From Nostoc sp. CHAB 5844 (GTDB lineage Bacteria; Cyanobacteriota; Cyanobacteriia; Cyanobacteriales; Nostocaceae): a stretch of DNA of 64,000 bases. The notes beneath the pieces were generated by a model, which worked only from the letters and a program-made list of their open reading frames with translations, was not told where the DNA came from and did no database searches. Location of the stretch: assembly GCF_020829595.1 (NCBI RefSeq), contig NZ_JAIVFW010000006.1:124001-188000 (forward strand), given 5' to 3'. Both the position numbers and the translations under genes were made by a program. Positions 55,580 through 63,892 of this stretch are shown here, piece after piece (the first letter of the stretch is position 1; each line of letters starts with the position of its first letter).

Positions 55580-55897
55580 ATGACAGAAACAAAATCTATA
55601 CGCACTGTCCGCCGAGGCAGAATTTTTCCAGACATTCAGTGGACAGAAGCACAAAAAGCACAATGGCGAACAGGACAAGCAGCATTTTATCAGCGTTGTA
55701 AACCCGTGTTTGACCGTGTAAAACCAGAGTTAATCAAAACACACTATGGCTGGTATATGGCTATAGAACCTGAAAGCGAAGATTATTTTGTTGCTCAGGA
55801 TGAATTAACAGCTATCAAAATGTCTCGCCAAAAATACCCGAATGCGCCTGTGTTCATATTCCGAATTAATGAAACGGGAATAGCTGGGACAATATGA
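55580..55897 (+). CDS. small hypothetical protein paired with an aspartic protease
   Basis: A 105-residue soluble protein, MTETKSIRTVRRGRIFPDIQ at the start, with an aromatic-rich middle (KTHYGWYMAIEPESEDYFVA) and a C-terminal AIKMSRQKYPNAPVFIFRIN. The YGWYMAIEPESEDYFV pattern recalls small cyanobacterial proteins encoded just before retropepsin-like genes, but I cannot name a family. It overlaps the following gene by four bases (ATGA), indicating coupled translation and probably a physical partnership or substrate relation. Confidence 0.7.
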   Translation: MTETKSIRTVRRGRIFPDIQWTEAQKAQWRTGQAAFYQRCKPVFDRVKPELIKTHYGWYMAIEPESEDYFVAQDELTAIKMSRQKYPNAPVFIFRINETGIAGTI

Positions 55898-56262
55898 TTC
55901 AAGGATGGTTTGGTAGTTATGATGAGTTATTTTTTCAAATTGAGTTGATTGCTGGGGATGGTTTAGAATTACCTGTTGAAGTGATGTTAGATACAGGTTT
56001 TTCTGATTGGTTAGTAATTGATAAACAAGATTTAGAAATATTGGGGTGGCAGTATTTAGGTGAACGAAATATGCTTCTAGCACAAGGGGAAGCACAGTTT
56101 GATATCTATGCAGGCAACGTCAGAATTGATAGAAAAGAGTTTGATATTCCAGTGTATGCAGGTGATGGGATATCAGACATTTTATTTGGTCGTCAGTGGT
56201 TGAAAACTCGGCGGTTATTAGTAGATATGCCGTCAGCAACTTTAAAGTTGGGAGAAACTTGA
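55894..56262 (+). CDS. clan AA (retropepsin-like) aspartic protease
   Basis: A 122-residue single-domain clan AA protein. EVMLDTGFSDWLVI holds the catalytic DTG and SDILFGRQWLKTRRLLVD matches the (I/L)LG-x-x-(W/F)-L motif near the C-terminus. No signal peptide, so it is cytoplasmic. Such domains act as homodimers. It is coupled to the small gene upstream by a four-base overlap, an arrangement resembling toxin-antitoxin loci, but a toxic role is not shown. Confidence 0.82.
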   Translation: MIQGWFGSYDELFFQIELIAGDGLELPVEVMLDTGFSDWLVIDKQDLEILGWQYLGERNMLLAQGEAQFDIYAGNVRIDRKEFDIPVYAGDGISDILFGRQWLKTRRLLVDMPSATLKLGET

Positions 56263-56458
56263 TGCAAATTTATTTTACCTGTGCGATCGCCTAGTTGCAA
56301 CTTTGATAAATTCTTTAAGACACAAGGCTACGCCTATATTTGCCATATTCTTTTTTTAAACTGGTATAAGCAATACTGTAAAAGTCTGATCTCATTCATA
56401 ACTGCAATCACATAGAAATAAGTATTTATCTCAAAACTGGCTACGAGGTAATATTAAA

Positions 56459-56845
56459 ATGCCCAAATGGAAAGTGGTAACGGAATTTGCTTTTAATAGC
56501 GCTCACTACATCAAAGATTATGATGGCCCTTGCGGCCGGATGCATGGGCATAATTACCAAGTCCGCATTGAAGCCATCTCAACACAACTGCATTCTTCAC
56601 AATTTTGTCCACACCCAGTGATGGTAGCTGATTTTAGAACTTTACGTTGGGCAAAACAAGATGCAACTAAAGGAGGACTTGATCACTGCATTCTGAATGA
56701 AGTTATGCCTCCTGAATATGAGACTACTGCTGAAATGATTGCTAAGTACATCTACGATGAAACAAAGAAGCGAGTGCCACCAAATGTACAATTAAAAGTT
56801 CAGGTTTCAGAAACACCTAATAGTTGGGTAGAGTATGAAGAATAA
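56459..56845 (+). CDS. queD: 6-carboxy-5,6,7,8-tetrahydropterin synthase (QueD)
   Basis: A 128-residue member of the PTPS/QueD family. Zinc ligands His16 (FNSAH) and His29/His31 (MHGH) and catalytic Cys25 (PCGRMHGH) are in place, with a C-terminal VSETPNSWVEY containing the pterin-anchoring Glu. QueD converts dihydroneopterin triphosphate toward preQ0, the queuosine precursor; pterin synthase activity is the alternative in this family. The other que genes are not in this window. The ATG at 56459 follows an AT-rich promoter region. Confidence 0.9.
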   Translation: MPKWKVVTEFAFNSAHYIKDYDGPCGRMHGHNYQVRIEAISTQLHSSQFCPHPVMVADFRTLRWAKQDATKGGLDHCILNEVMPPEYETTAEMIAKYIYDETKKRVPPNVQLKVQVSETPNSWVEYEE

Positions 56846-57504
56846 TACAGTAGAATTCAGGAGTCAGAATTCAGAATTCAGAATAAAAATAGGCTTTCTA
56901 CTTAGAGGTTGTTTGGAAAGTTCTCTTGATAAGGGGAGGGTTAGGCTGGGGTAATTTGAGGACTGGTAGTGATTCGATAACTTGTGTGTACACCGCAGGC
57001 CCGTACACGGGGAGGGGTGCAATGACTGTGGGAATCATAACTAATAACCGGACTTGATATCACGCCAGTGACGCTCGCAAACTCGCTACCGCTTCGCTAA
57101 CGCTCAAGTCGTAGAGAAGTTGTGTAGAGTGCCTCTAGATAATTCATAATTCAAACCCTCAGACACAGGTTTGATAGGGACGTTAGATAAACGCAGATAA
57201 ATACTAATAATTTATCTGTGTTTTTTTAACTATTTTTGTTTATTAAATACAATCTTAAATAATAATTAAACAAAATACTTCTTTTGATAGATGGCATTAT
57301 AAATTATTCGGGAGATAGAAAGATTGTATCAGTAACTTTTTATTAACAAAATAATGTAATAGTGCATTTCTGAAAATTCATAAAGTTATAAATCACATTA
57401 TTAATTTTTTAATAATACTTGTCTCAGCTTGTACATTAATACCCTAAATTACTGCCGAAATTGTGTAATCTAAAAACAGCTAGGCTAATCTTCAATGAGG
57501 TCTG
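56846..57504. other. repeat-rich intergenic region with a terminator-like hairpin
   Basis: 659 bases. Direct repeats gaattcag/tcagaattcagaatt lie near 56855-56885, GC-rich filler (gcaggcccgtacacggggag, gctaccgcttcgctaacgct) at 56990-57110, and a terminator-like hairpin at 57194-57227. The right half is AT-rich and should hold the promoter of the 71-residue gene. No gene recognised. Confidence 0.55.
57194..57227 (+). terminator. hairpin with T-tract, no adjacent gene
   Basis: 9-bp stem CAGATAAAT (57194-57202) / ATTTATCTG (57210-57218) followed by tgttttttt. It has terminator form but lies 350 bases after queD, so it may end an unrecognised short transcript or be a repeat. Confidence 0.5.
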
Positions 57505-57720
57505 ATGACTCCTAAAATTCTGCGTCAGCTTTGGTCTGTGGTTGAAACTGCCCAAACCATGACTCTCTTACAGCTGGATGATGCTAGCTTGGTGCAATGG
57601 TTGGTAAAACAAACCACAACACAAGTTTTGTTAGATTCCCACGAGATTGATTTTCTCTGTGACTATATTCAATCCCGGCTAAGTCTCATACGTGATATTG
57701 CTTATGAGCGACAGTACTAA
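57505..57720 (+). CDS. small conserved-type hypothetical protein
   Basis: A 71-residue helical protein, MTPKILRQLWSVVETAQTMT then LLQLDDASLVQWLVKQ and EIDFLCDYIQSRLSLIRDIA. It is soluble, with no known motif. The ribosome-binding site gaggt lies just upstream of the ATG. The composition and clean start argue for a real gene, probably cyanobacteria-specific. It is convergent with ribD. Confidence 0.7.
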   Translation: MTPKILRQLWSVVETAQTMTLLQLDDASLVQWLVKQTTTQVLLDSHEIDFLCDYIQSRLSLIRDIAYERQY

Positions 57721-57834
57721 ATAAGTCTAAAGGCAAAAGTCAAAAGTCTAGAAGAATCCAGAAGTCAGAATACAGAATTCAGGAGAAATTTATTCCCAAT
57801 CCTGACTCCTGAATTCTATTTAGATAACAATTGA

Positions 57835-59070
57835 CTATTGACTATTTTGAGGTAAATAACCTTCAACTAAGCAATCGGAACCAACCACACGCCAACGAAC
57901 ACGTTCCAAGGGCAATGCTTCAGTCATGGTAGTAAAACCTAAATCACCGACAGGAGTAGGTGCATGAGTGCCACCAATAATTTTAGGAGCAATAAAGGCC
58001 ATAATTTTTTGTACGGCTCCTTGAGCGATCGCACTGGCGGCTAAATTCCCGCCACACTCCCACAAGACACTGCAAAAACCCCGTTCATATAAGTGCATCA
58101 TTGCTTGTGCGGGTGTGAGTGCTGGTAATTCCACAACTTCTACGCCGCGTTTGAGCAAAAGTTTTTGTAAGTCAGGGTTGGCTCTCACTTCAGTTAACAC
58201 CAAAGTGGGAGCTTCATCTGTTTCCCACAAGCGGGCGTTTTCTGGCAAGTTGAGTTGACGACTCATCACCACCCGCAAAGGATTATGCGCCCCCACCTGA
58301 TGGCTAGTTAAATAAGGATTATCTTGTCGGACTGTATTACCACCAACAATAATGGCATCACAAGCCGCCCGCAGTTGATGGACTTCACTACGGGCGGCTT
58401 GATTTGTTACCCAAGCACTATGACCAGCAGTAGTGGCGATTTTACCATCCAAAGTCATGGCATATTTCAAGATGCCTAAAGGTTGTTTATACAGAATGCG
58501 ATGCACAAAAGCTTCATTTAATTGCTGACAAGCTTCAGTTTCTATCCCAACTAATACTTCTACACCAGCCGCACGTAAACGAGCAATGCCACCACCGGCA
58601 ACCAAGGGGTTAGGATCAACCATCCCCACTACCACCTTAGCCACACCAGCCTTGATTAACCCTTCCGAACAAGGAGGAGTGCGCCCATAGTGGTTACAAG
58701 GTTCGAGATTGACATAAACTGTAGCACCACGAGCGCGATTCTCCTCTGGAGAGGCTGCGCCAACGCCTGCTGCTCTCAAAGCAAAAACTTCGGCATGAGG
58801 TTCACCAGCACGGGGATGAAAGCCTTCTCCTATAATTTCGCCATCTTTGACCACAACCGCCCCCACTAATGGATTAGGCGAAGTGCGTCCCAAAGCACGA
58901 CGGGCAAGTTCCAAGCACCGCTGCATCATACGGGAGTCAAAGTCAGCTTCACTGCTCATACTGTCCTGGCTTTGTGAATTAAATACCACTGGCGATCGCA
59001 CTATCAGCCCATCTTCTTGAGTGTAATTTAGTGATGTGTCTACTTGAGCAACAATTGGGGAATTATCCAT
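57835..59070 (-). CDS. ribD: bifunctional riboflavin deaminase/reductase RibD
   Basis: A 411-residue enzyme for two steps of riboflavin synthesis: deamination of the pyrimidine intermediate and reduction of its ribosyl side chain. The deaminase zinc site is His92 in PHAEVFALRAAG, Cys125 in LEPCNHYG and Cys134 in TPPCSEGL. The reductase half has KYAMTLDGKIAT, IIVGGNTVRQDNPYLT and ECGGNLAASAI. The first 45 residues are a poorly conserved extension, so the start may lie further in. Extra residues (about 103-110) between His92 and the Cys motif are encoded by a repeat-like GC-rich segment. Confidence 0.93.
   Translation of the reverse strand: MDNSPIVAQVDTSLNYTQEDGLIVRSPVVFNSQSQDSMSSEADFDSRMMQRCLELARRALGRTSPNPLVGAVVVKDGEIIGEGFHPRAGEPHAEVFALRAAGVGAASPEENRARGATVYVNLEPCNHYGRTPPCSEGLIKAGVAKVVVGMVDPNPLVAGGGIARLRAAGVEVLVGIETEACQQLNEAFVHRILYKQPLGILKYAMTLDGKIATTAGHSAWVTNQAARSEVHQLRAACDAIIVGGNTVRQDNPYLTSHQVGAHNPLRVVMSRQLNLPENARLWETDEAPTLVLTEVRANPDLQKLLLKRGVEVVELPALTPAQAMMHLYERGFCSVLWECGGNLAASAIAQGAVQKIMAFIAPKIIGGTHAPTPVGDLGFTTMTEALPLERVRWRVVGSDCLVEGYLPQNSQ
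58738..58770. repeat. repeat-like segment inside ribD
   Basis: On the coding strand ggcgttggcgcagcctctcc followed by agaggagaatcgc resembles the palindromic filler repeats of Nostocales (ggcgtagcctctc...gagaa). It encodes VGAASPEEN, which sits where RibD proteins usually have only a short link before RGATVYV. Confidence 0.45.
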
Positions 59071-59475
59071 AAATTTTGAGTAGTAATTTCAATATTCTGC
59101 ACGTTACCGACTTGCATCTTGATATAGCAATTGCTATACCTCAACAGTAATATCCCACCGCTACTGTTCGCTGTCGGGGTGCTTACTTATTGCCTATTGC
59201 ATGAATACAAAAAATACCCTCAACCCCCAACCCCTTCTCCCAATATTGGGAGAAGGGGAGTAAATTTGAAAGTCCCTCTCCCAAGTCTGGGAAAGGGATT
59301 TAGGGTGAGGGATCTTGATTCATGCAAGAAGTCTATTGCCTATTGCACCGAGAAGCAAAGGCAAATAACTAATGACCAATGACAAATGACCATCAACCAA
59401 AAAGAGTGAGGAATTAGGGTCTATGCCCAGATTCTTCACTCCCAAATTGAAACTTCAAATTATCTCCTAATATAA
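59071..59475. other. intergenic region with palindromic repeats
   Basis: Includes a perfect 28-bp palindrome (59231-59258, arms CCCCTTCTCCCAAT), then ccctctcccaagtctgggaaaggg and gggtgaggg, a repeat set also seen near 8088-8160. Heptamer filler follows (aatgaccaatgacaaatgac, 59373-59391). The open frame at 59131-59382 is made of these repeats and is not a gene. Confidence 0.65.
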
Positions 59476-60090
59476 CTATTGCTCGATTACTTTTCGCTTT
59501 TGCCACCAAAGATTGAGGGGATAGTAAACTACAGGAGCCCAAAGACTACTGAGAATCGCCGAGGCTAGGGCAACCCGTTGGTAATAAGCCCAGATGTATT
59601 CTATTTTGCGATCGCCAGTCAAACTCAACTGCCCAGCAAAAATTGTTTCTGCCAAAATTGCCATTAAAAAGACAATTAAAGCTATAGAAATAAAATCTTC
59701 CTGAATAAATCGCTGCTTTTGCAGTAAACCAGTCAGAAAACCCGCTAAACCCAAAGTTAAAGCATGAGTCGGGTCTGGTGATGTCATTGCATCTTGAAGT
59801 AGCCCTAAAACTATACCTGCTACTGCGCCTTCCCAGAGAGAGCGTTTTACACTCCAGGCTACTACCCAAATTAACAGCCAATTAGGCCCAATTCCTAACA
59901 GTTCTGTACCAGGAAAGCGCGTCGGTAATAACAGCAAACATAACAGCACAGACCCAACTGTTACAGACAAATCTAACAGTCTAACTGCGTTAGGATGCCA
60001 ACGGGCGAGCGGTTTGCGATAAGCTTTAGATTTTTGCTCCGAAGATTTGGGCTTTTTGTGTCGACGACCATTCAATGAAGGTAGCTTCAT
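59476..60090 (-). CDS. mreD: rod shape-determining protein MreD
   Basis: A 204-residue membrane protein: a basic N-terminus (KLPSLNGRRHKKPKSSEQKS) then about five hydrophobic segments including LLDLSVTVGSVLLCLLLLP, NWLLIWVVAWSV and ISIALIVFLMAILAETIFAG. It is the MreD partner that helps connect MreB/MreC with the peptidoglycan elongation machinery. The ATG at 60090 lies five bases after the mreC stop, so the two are coupled; a longer frame overlapping mreC (from 60189) is unlikely. Last gene of mreBCD. Confidence 0.88.
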   Translation of the reverse strand: MKLPSLNGRRHKKPKSSEQKSKAYRKPLARWHPNAVRLLDLSVTVGSVLLCLLLLPTRFPGTELLGIGPNWLLIWVVAWSVKRSLWEGAVAGIVLGLLQDAMTSPDPTHALTLGLAGFLTGLLQKQRFIQEDFISIALIVFLMAILAETIFAGQLSLTGDRKIEYIWAYYQRVALASAILSSLWAPVVYYPLNLWWQKRKVIEQ

Positions 60091-60095
60091 TATTT

Positions 60096-60926
60096 TTATT
60101 TTTGCAATTGTTGATTTGCCTGTTCTTGCTGTGCTGACTTTGGGTTTTCCTGTGGTTGGTGGGTTGGTTTGGGATACACAGCTACCCAATCTAATGACCT
60201 AATCGGAGGGAAAAGTTCAACCTTGGCCACTGATGCGGGCAGTTTCTTTAAATCTAAAGACTTGATTCTACCTACTGCCAAGCCAGAGGGGAATTTTTGA
60301 CTATAAGTTGAAGTCGAAACTAAATCTCCCACTTTGACATTGGGAACTTTTTCATAAAATTCCAGCACTGCTTCTGCTGAAGAATCTCCCCGCAAAACTC
60401 CCTTAGCTGAGGTGCGGCCGATAGTCACACCCACTTGGCTTTTCAAGTCACTAATTAACAACACACGGCTAGTATTGGGGGTGACACTATCCACCAAACC
60501 AACTAAGCCACCTTCAGCTTTAACAATAAAGCCTTCTTGAATGCCAGAATTTGAGCCACGATTGATAGTAACTTGTTGCCACCAATGATCCGCACTCCGT
60601 CCTACTACCCGTGCTGGTAGTGGACGTGATGCAGCTGACTCAGTCTGCACATACCCTAATAAGTGTTGTAACTGTTTATTTTGGCTTTCCAGTTCTTGGA
60701 TGCGTGTTTGCATTTCCAGAAACTGGGCATCTTTGAGGCGTTCTTCCAAACGTTCTTCGGGGGTTTGCCCAGATTGCAAAATCTGTAAAGGACGCGTCAC
60801 TACTTGGTAAACTTCCAGCAGCATTGCCCCTTGAGTCTGTCGTAATATCCAAGCACCACCTAGTACAAGGGCCAGCGAAGCAATCTGTAACCCTTTGCGA
60901 CCCCACCAACGACGTACACTAACCAT
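60096..60926 (-). CDS. mreC: rod shape-determining protein MreC
   Basis: A 276-residue bitopic protein: a cytoplasmic basic start (VSVRRWWGRKG), one transmembrane helix (LQIASLALVLGGAWILR), a periplasmic coiled coil (ERLKDAQFLEMQTRIQELES) and two beta-barrel domains (ARVVGRSADHWWQQVTINRG, GLVGLVDSVTPNTSRVLLIS). MreC links cytoplasmic MreB with periplasmic cell-wall synthases. It lies between mreB and mreD in the conserved order. The C-terminal tail is Gln-rich. Complete. Confidence 0.93.
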   Translation of the reverse strand: MVSVRRWWGRKGLQIASLALVLGGAWILRQTQGAMLLEVYQVVTRPLQILQSGQTPEERLEERLKDAQFLEMQTRIQELESQNKQLQHLLGYVQTESAASRPLPARVVGRSADHWWQQVTINRGSNSGIQEGFIVKAEGGLVGLVDSVTPNTSRVLLISDLKSQVGVTIGRTSAKGVLRGDSSAEAVLEFYEKVPNVKVGDLVSTSTYSQKFPSGLAVGRIKSLDLKKLPASVAKVELFPPIRSLDWVAVYPKPTHQPQENPKSAQQEQANQQLQK

Positions 60927-61019
60927 TTATACCTATTTCTATATTTTGGTAGATATCGGATTCTATTTATATGAAACCCAAATCAAAGCCAAATAGAACC
61001 CAATATCCCATATTTTTTG

Positions 61020-62063
61020 CTACATATTTCGAGAACGTGCGCTGAAGACTCTTTCCAACTGTTTAAAGTTTTCTAACACACGACCTGTTCCCAAGACAAC
61101 ACAGCTGAGAGGATCAGCCGCAATGTGAGTCACAATGCCTGTTTCATGACTGATCAGGGTATCTATGCCTTTGAGTAAAGCCCCGCCACCAGCCAGCATA
61201 ATGCCGCGATCTATGATGTCAGATGCTAGTTCTGGCGGAGTTCTTTCTAATGTCCGCTTCACAGCTTCTACAATTATCGATAACGGTTCCAACATACTTT
61301 CACGGATTTCTGGACTTTTGATGGTGACAGTGCGCGGTAATCCAGAAAGTAAGTGTAAACCCCTAACTTCCATCATGATTTCATTATCTTCGTTGGTGGG
61401 ATAGGCAGAACCAAGCCGAATTTTGATATCTTCCGCAGTACGTTCACCAATTACCAAGTTATGAACTTTCTTCATATATTGGATGATCGATTCAGTGAGT
61501 TCATCACCTGCAATGCGTACTGATTCACTTAATACCGTACCTTGGAGACTTAACACCGCAACTTCTGTTGTACCGCCACCAATATCAATAATCATGTTAC
61601 CAGTCGGTTCGGCAACAGGTAGCCCAGCGCCAATTGCTGCTGCTACTGGTTCATCGATTAAATATACTTCTCTAGCCCCAGCTTGAACGGCGGCATCCAT
61701 TACTGCTCGTCTTTCTACCCCGGTGACACCACTGGGAATTCCAATCACAATCCGAGGTAGGATTAGCGATCGCCCCTCATTAACTCGCTGAATAAAGCTT
61801 TTCAGCATTAACTCGGCTGTATCAAAATCAGCGATTACACCATCGCGCAAGGGACGCAAGGCAATCACATTTTCCGGTGTGCGACCGAGCATTTTTTTGG
61901 CATCTTCACCTACTGCCAGTGCCACCTTTTCGTTTTGGTCGATCGCCACTACAGAAGGTTCTTGCAGTACAATGCCTTTACCAGATACATAAACAAGGGT
62001 ATTAGCAGTACCGAGGTCGATACCCATATCCCATGATGAGCGAAAGTTCCTAAACAGCCCCAC
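61020..62063 (-). CDS. mreB: rod shape-determining protein MreB (actin homologue)
   Basis: A 347-residue bacterial actin that polymerises at the membrane and guides lateral wall synthesis. Phosphate-1 motif MGIDLGTANTLVYVSGKGIV, phosphate-2 MIIDIGGGTTEVAVLS and the adenosine motif IMLAGGGALLKGIDTL are intact, along with ERRAVMDAAVQAGAREVYLI. First gene of mreBCD, divergent from ssb across a 500-base spacer. Length is normal. Confidence 0.97.
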   Translation of the reverse strand: MGLFRNFRSSWDMGIDLGTANTLVYVSGKGIVLQEPSVVAIDQNEKVALAVGEDAKKMLGRTPENVIALRPLRDGVIADFDTAELMLKSFIQRVNEGRSLILPRIVIGIPSGVTGVERRAVMDAAVQAGAREVYLIDEPVAAAIGAGLPVAEPTGNMIIDIGGGTTEVAVLSLQGTVLSESVRIAGDELTESIIQYMKKVHNLVIGERTAEDIKIRLGSAYPTNEDNEIMMEVRGLHLLSGLPRTVTIKSPEIRESMLEPLSIIVEAVKRTLERTPPELASDIIDRGIMLAGGGALLKGIDTLISHETGIVTHIAADPLSCVVLGTGRVLENFKQLERVFSARSRNM

Positions 62064-62537
62064 GCTTTTCTACGCCCCCTATTGTAATACTTTTTGACTA
62101 TAAAAAAATGTTAGATTGAATCGTGCTGGATTCTATTACGTTTTTGATCTTCAGTCTAGTAAACTTGGCCGTTTTTTGATTGAGTTTTGACCATACTTAC
62201 TAAGATTTTAGACATTCACGTTTTCGATATTCTCAGACCAACTCAGTATATCCGTACAGTTTTTTAGTTTTCCCCAAGTAATAGCTCAAATTTATATACC
62301 CTGCAAGGTTGTTAAGTTTTTAACACATTTTTAATGAGAAGGAGCCAGAAGACAGAATTCAGAATTCAGAATAACCTATGCCTCAAGTCAGAGGTGTGGC
62401 AAGAAAAGAATTTTCTCTTCTCCACGATTAAAATTGGGGGCTTTAAACCTCGATTCTCCATTCATTCGCACTCAGGTAAATTCTGAATTCTTCTTCAGAA
62501 AGTTAATAATTGGCTATTATAGAAGTCAAAATAAATA
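62064..62537. other. intergenic region between mreB and ssb
   Basis: Spacer containing both divergent promoters and repeat text (agacagaattcagaattcag around 62350-62370). Just before the LexA-like box the AT-rich tggctattatag (62511-62522) is a possible -10 region for ssb. No gene recognised. Confidence 0.5.
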
Positions 62538-62551
62538 AGTACGTCAGTACT
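62538..62551. promoter_or_regulatory. LexA (SOS) box upstream of ssb
   Basis: AGTACGTCAGTACT fully fits the cyanobacterial LexA-box consensus RGTAC-N3-D-GTWC-B. It lies 14 bases before the ssb start and after a possible -10 element (62515-62520), a position that would block transcription. Consensus recalled from work on Anabaena LexA. Confidence 0.65.
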
Positions 62552-62565
62552 AAAAGGTAAAGCAC

Positions 62566-62928
62566 ATGACTATTAATATAGTCCACCTCATTGGTCGTGT
62601 AGGTGGCGACCCAGAAATTAAGTATTTTGAGTCTGGTAAGGTTAAGTGTAGATTAACACTGGCAGTAAACAGAAGAACACGCAATAGTGACGAGCCTGAC
62701 TGGTTCGAGTTAGAAATATGGGGAAAGACAGCAGAAGTGGCAGGTAATTATGTGCGTAAAGGTAAACAAATTGCTGTCAAAGGTTCACTAAAGTTTGACA
62801 CCTGGAACGATCGCCAAACCGGAGTCAGCCGTTCTAAACCTGTTATTCTCGTCGACCAGCTAGATTTATTAGGCTCCAAGCAAGATGGAGACGGCGGTAT
62901 GAATGATATGTCTTCGGATAATTTTTAG
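62566..62928 (+). CDS. ssb: single-stranded DNA-binding protein
   Basis: A 120-residue OB-fold protein: MTINIVHLIGRVGGDPEIKY, TLAVNRRTRNSDEPDWFELE, then IWGKTAEVAGNYVRKGKQIA and VKGSLKFDTWNDRQTG. It coats single-stranded DNA in replication and repair. It ends with an acidic MNDMSSDNF; the usual Pro-containing DDxPF tip that recruits partners is absent, as in many short cyanobacterial SSBs. A LexA-like box in front suggests SOS control. Divergent from mreB. Confidence 0.94.
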   Translation: MTINIVHLIGRVGGDPEIKYFESGKVKCRLTLAVNRRTRNSDEPDWFELEIWGKTAEVAGNYVRKGKQIAVKGSLKFDTWNDRQTGVSRSKPVILVDQLDLLGSKQDGDGGMNDMSSDNF

Positions 62929-63148
62929 TTAGTCAACTGAAGTATGAAGTATGAAGTATGAAATTACGCTACCCATTAAGTGAAGGGGTGTGTACCGTAA
63001 AATACTTCTCTTTATCCTGTTGGTCAATGGTCAATAGTTCTTGTCGCTTAGTGGATTGAAAAGTCAACTAATAATGCTAAAGAGATACCTAACCGTTAAC
63101 TGTTGATTCTGAACTATTGACATTGGACTATTGACCATTGACTAATAA
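62929..63148. repeat. heptamer-rich spacer
   Basis: Tandem heptamers gaagtat (62940-62960) and tggtcaa/ttgacca (63020-63150) between convergent ssb and the SIMPL gene. No gene is recognised. Confidence 0.55.
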
Positions 63149-63892
63149 CTAATAACTAATTTGCAGCGTCACTGACGCTTCGACTTCCTGTTCACCACCA
63201 ACCACAGGGGTGGAAACTTCGTCGGCAACTTTAGCTACCTGAGCGCGTAACAATACAGGTGGTGGCGGGGTACTGGCGTTATTAACTTGAATGCTGACTA
63301 TTTCTTTGGGTTTGAATCCTAAAGCCCCAAAAACGGCATCAGCTTGCTGTTGTGCATCTTGGGTAGCTTCTTTTAATGCTACTTGGCGGGCAGCAGCGAT
63401 CGCTTCATCACTAGCAATAAAACTAACACCGTTAATTTGCGTTGCCCCAGCTTTCACAGCATCATCTAATAATGTGCCAGCTTTCTCGGTAGCAATCCGA
63501 AAGCTAACAGTGTTGCTGGCAGCATAACCAGTAATTCGTTGCACGTTATTGGTGTAACTGTAAACAGGGTTGAGGCGAATACCTGTAGTTTCTAGTTTCT
63601 CTACATTGCGGCTTTTGAGCAAAGCCACTACAGCTGATGATCTTTTCGCAGCTTCTTGCTGTACTTCTTGGGCAGTTTTGCCTTGAATTTCTACCCCTAA
63701 ATTAACTAGTGACAGTGTAGTAGGAATTGATTCCATACCGCGACCACTTACAGTCAGAGTCCGCCATAACTTTTCTTTTTCCTGGGCTGACGCAGGTAGA
63801 ACTAAAGTTACAAATAACAACAAAGCTAACGGTAAAGATTTCCAGAACTTCCCACCACGAAACCCAGAACCAGACAAAGCGGCTCTATGCAT
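63149..63892 (-). CDS. SIMPL-domain (DUF541) exported protein
   Basis: A 247-residue protein with a signal peptide (KSLPLALLLFVTLVLPASAQ) and a SIMPL/DUF541 domain: LTVSGRGMESIPTTLSLVNL, GIRLNPVYSYTNNVQRITGY, AVKAGATQINGVSFIASDEA and a C-terminal EVEASVTLQISY. The family is found in outer-membrane or periplasmic proteins, such as BP26 of Brucella, with unclear biochemical role. The frame extends to 63955, but the ATG at 63892 has a good gaggag site and begins just before the signal peptide, so it is preferred. Confidence 0.88.
   Translation of the reverse strand: MHRAALSGSGFRGGKFWKSLPLALLLFVTLVLPASAQEKEKLWRTLTVSGRGMESIPTTLSLVNLGVEIQGKTAQEVQQEAAKRSSAVVALLKSRNVEKLETTGIRLNPVYSYTNNVQRITGYAASNTVSFRIATEKAGTLLDDAVKAGATQINGVSFIASDEAIAAARQVALKEATQDAQQQADAVFGALGFKPKEIVSIQVNNASTPPPPVLLRAQVAKVADEVSTPVVGGEQEVEASVTLQISY

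Noticed and set aside
59131-59382. 83-codon open frame
   Set aside because: It consists of palindromic and heptamer spacer repeats.
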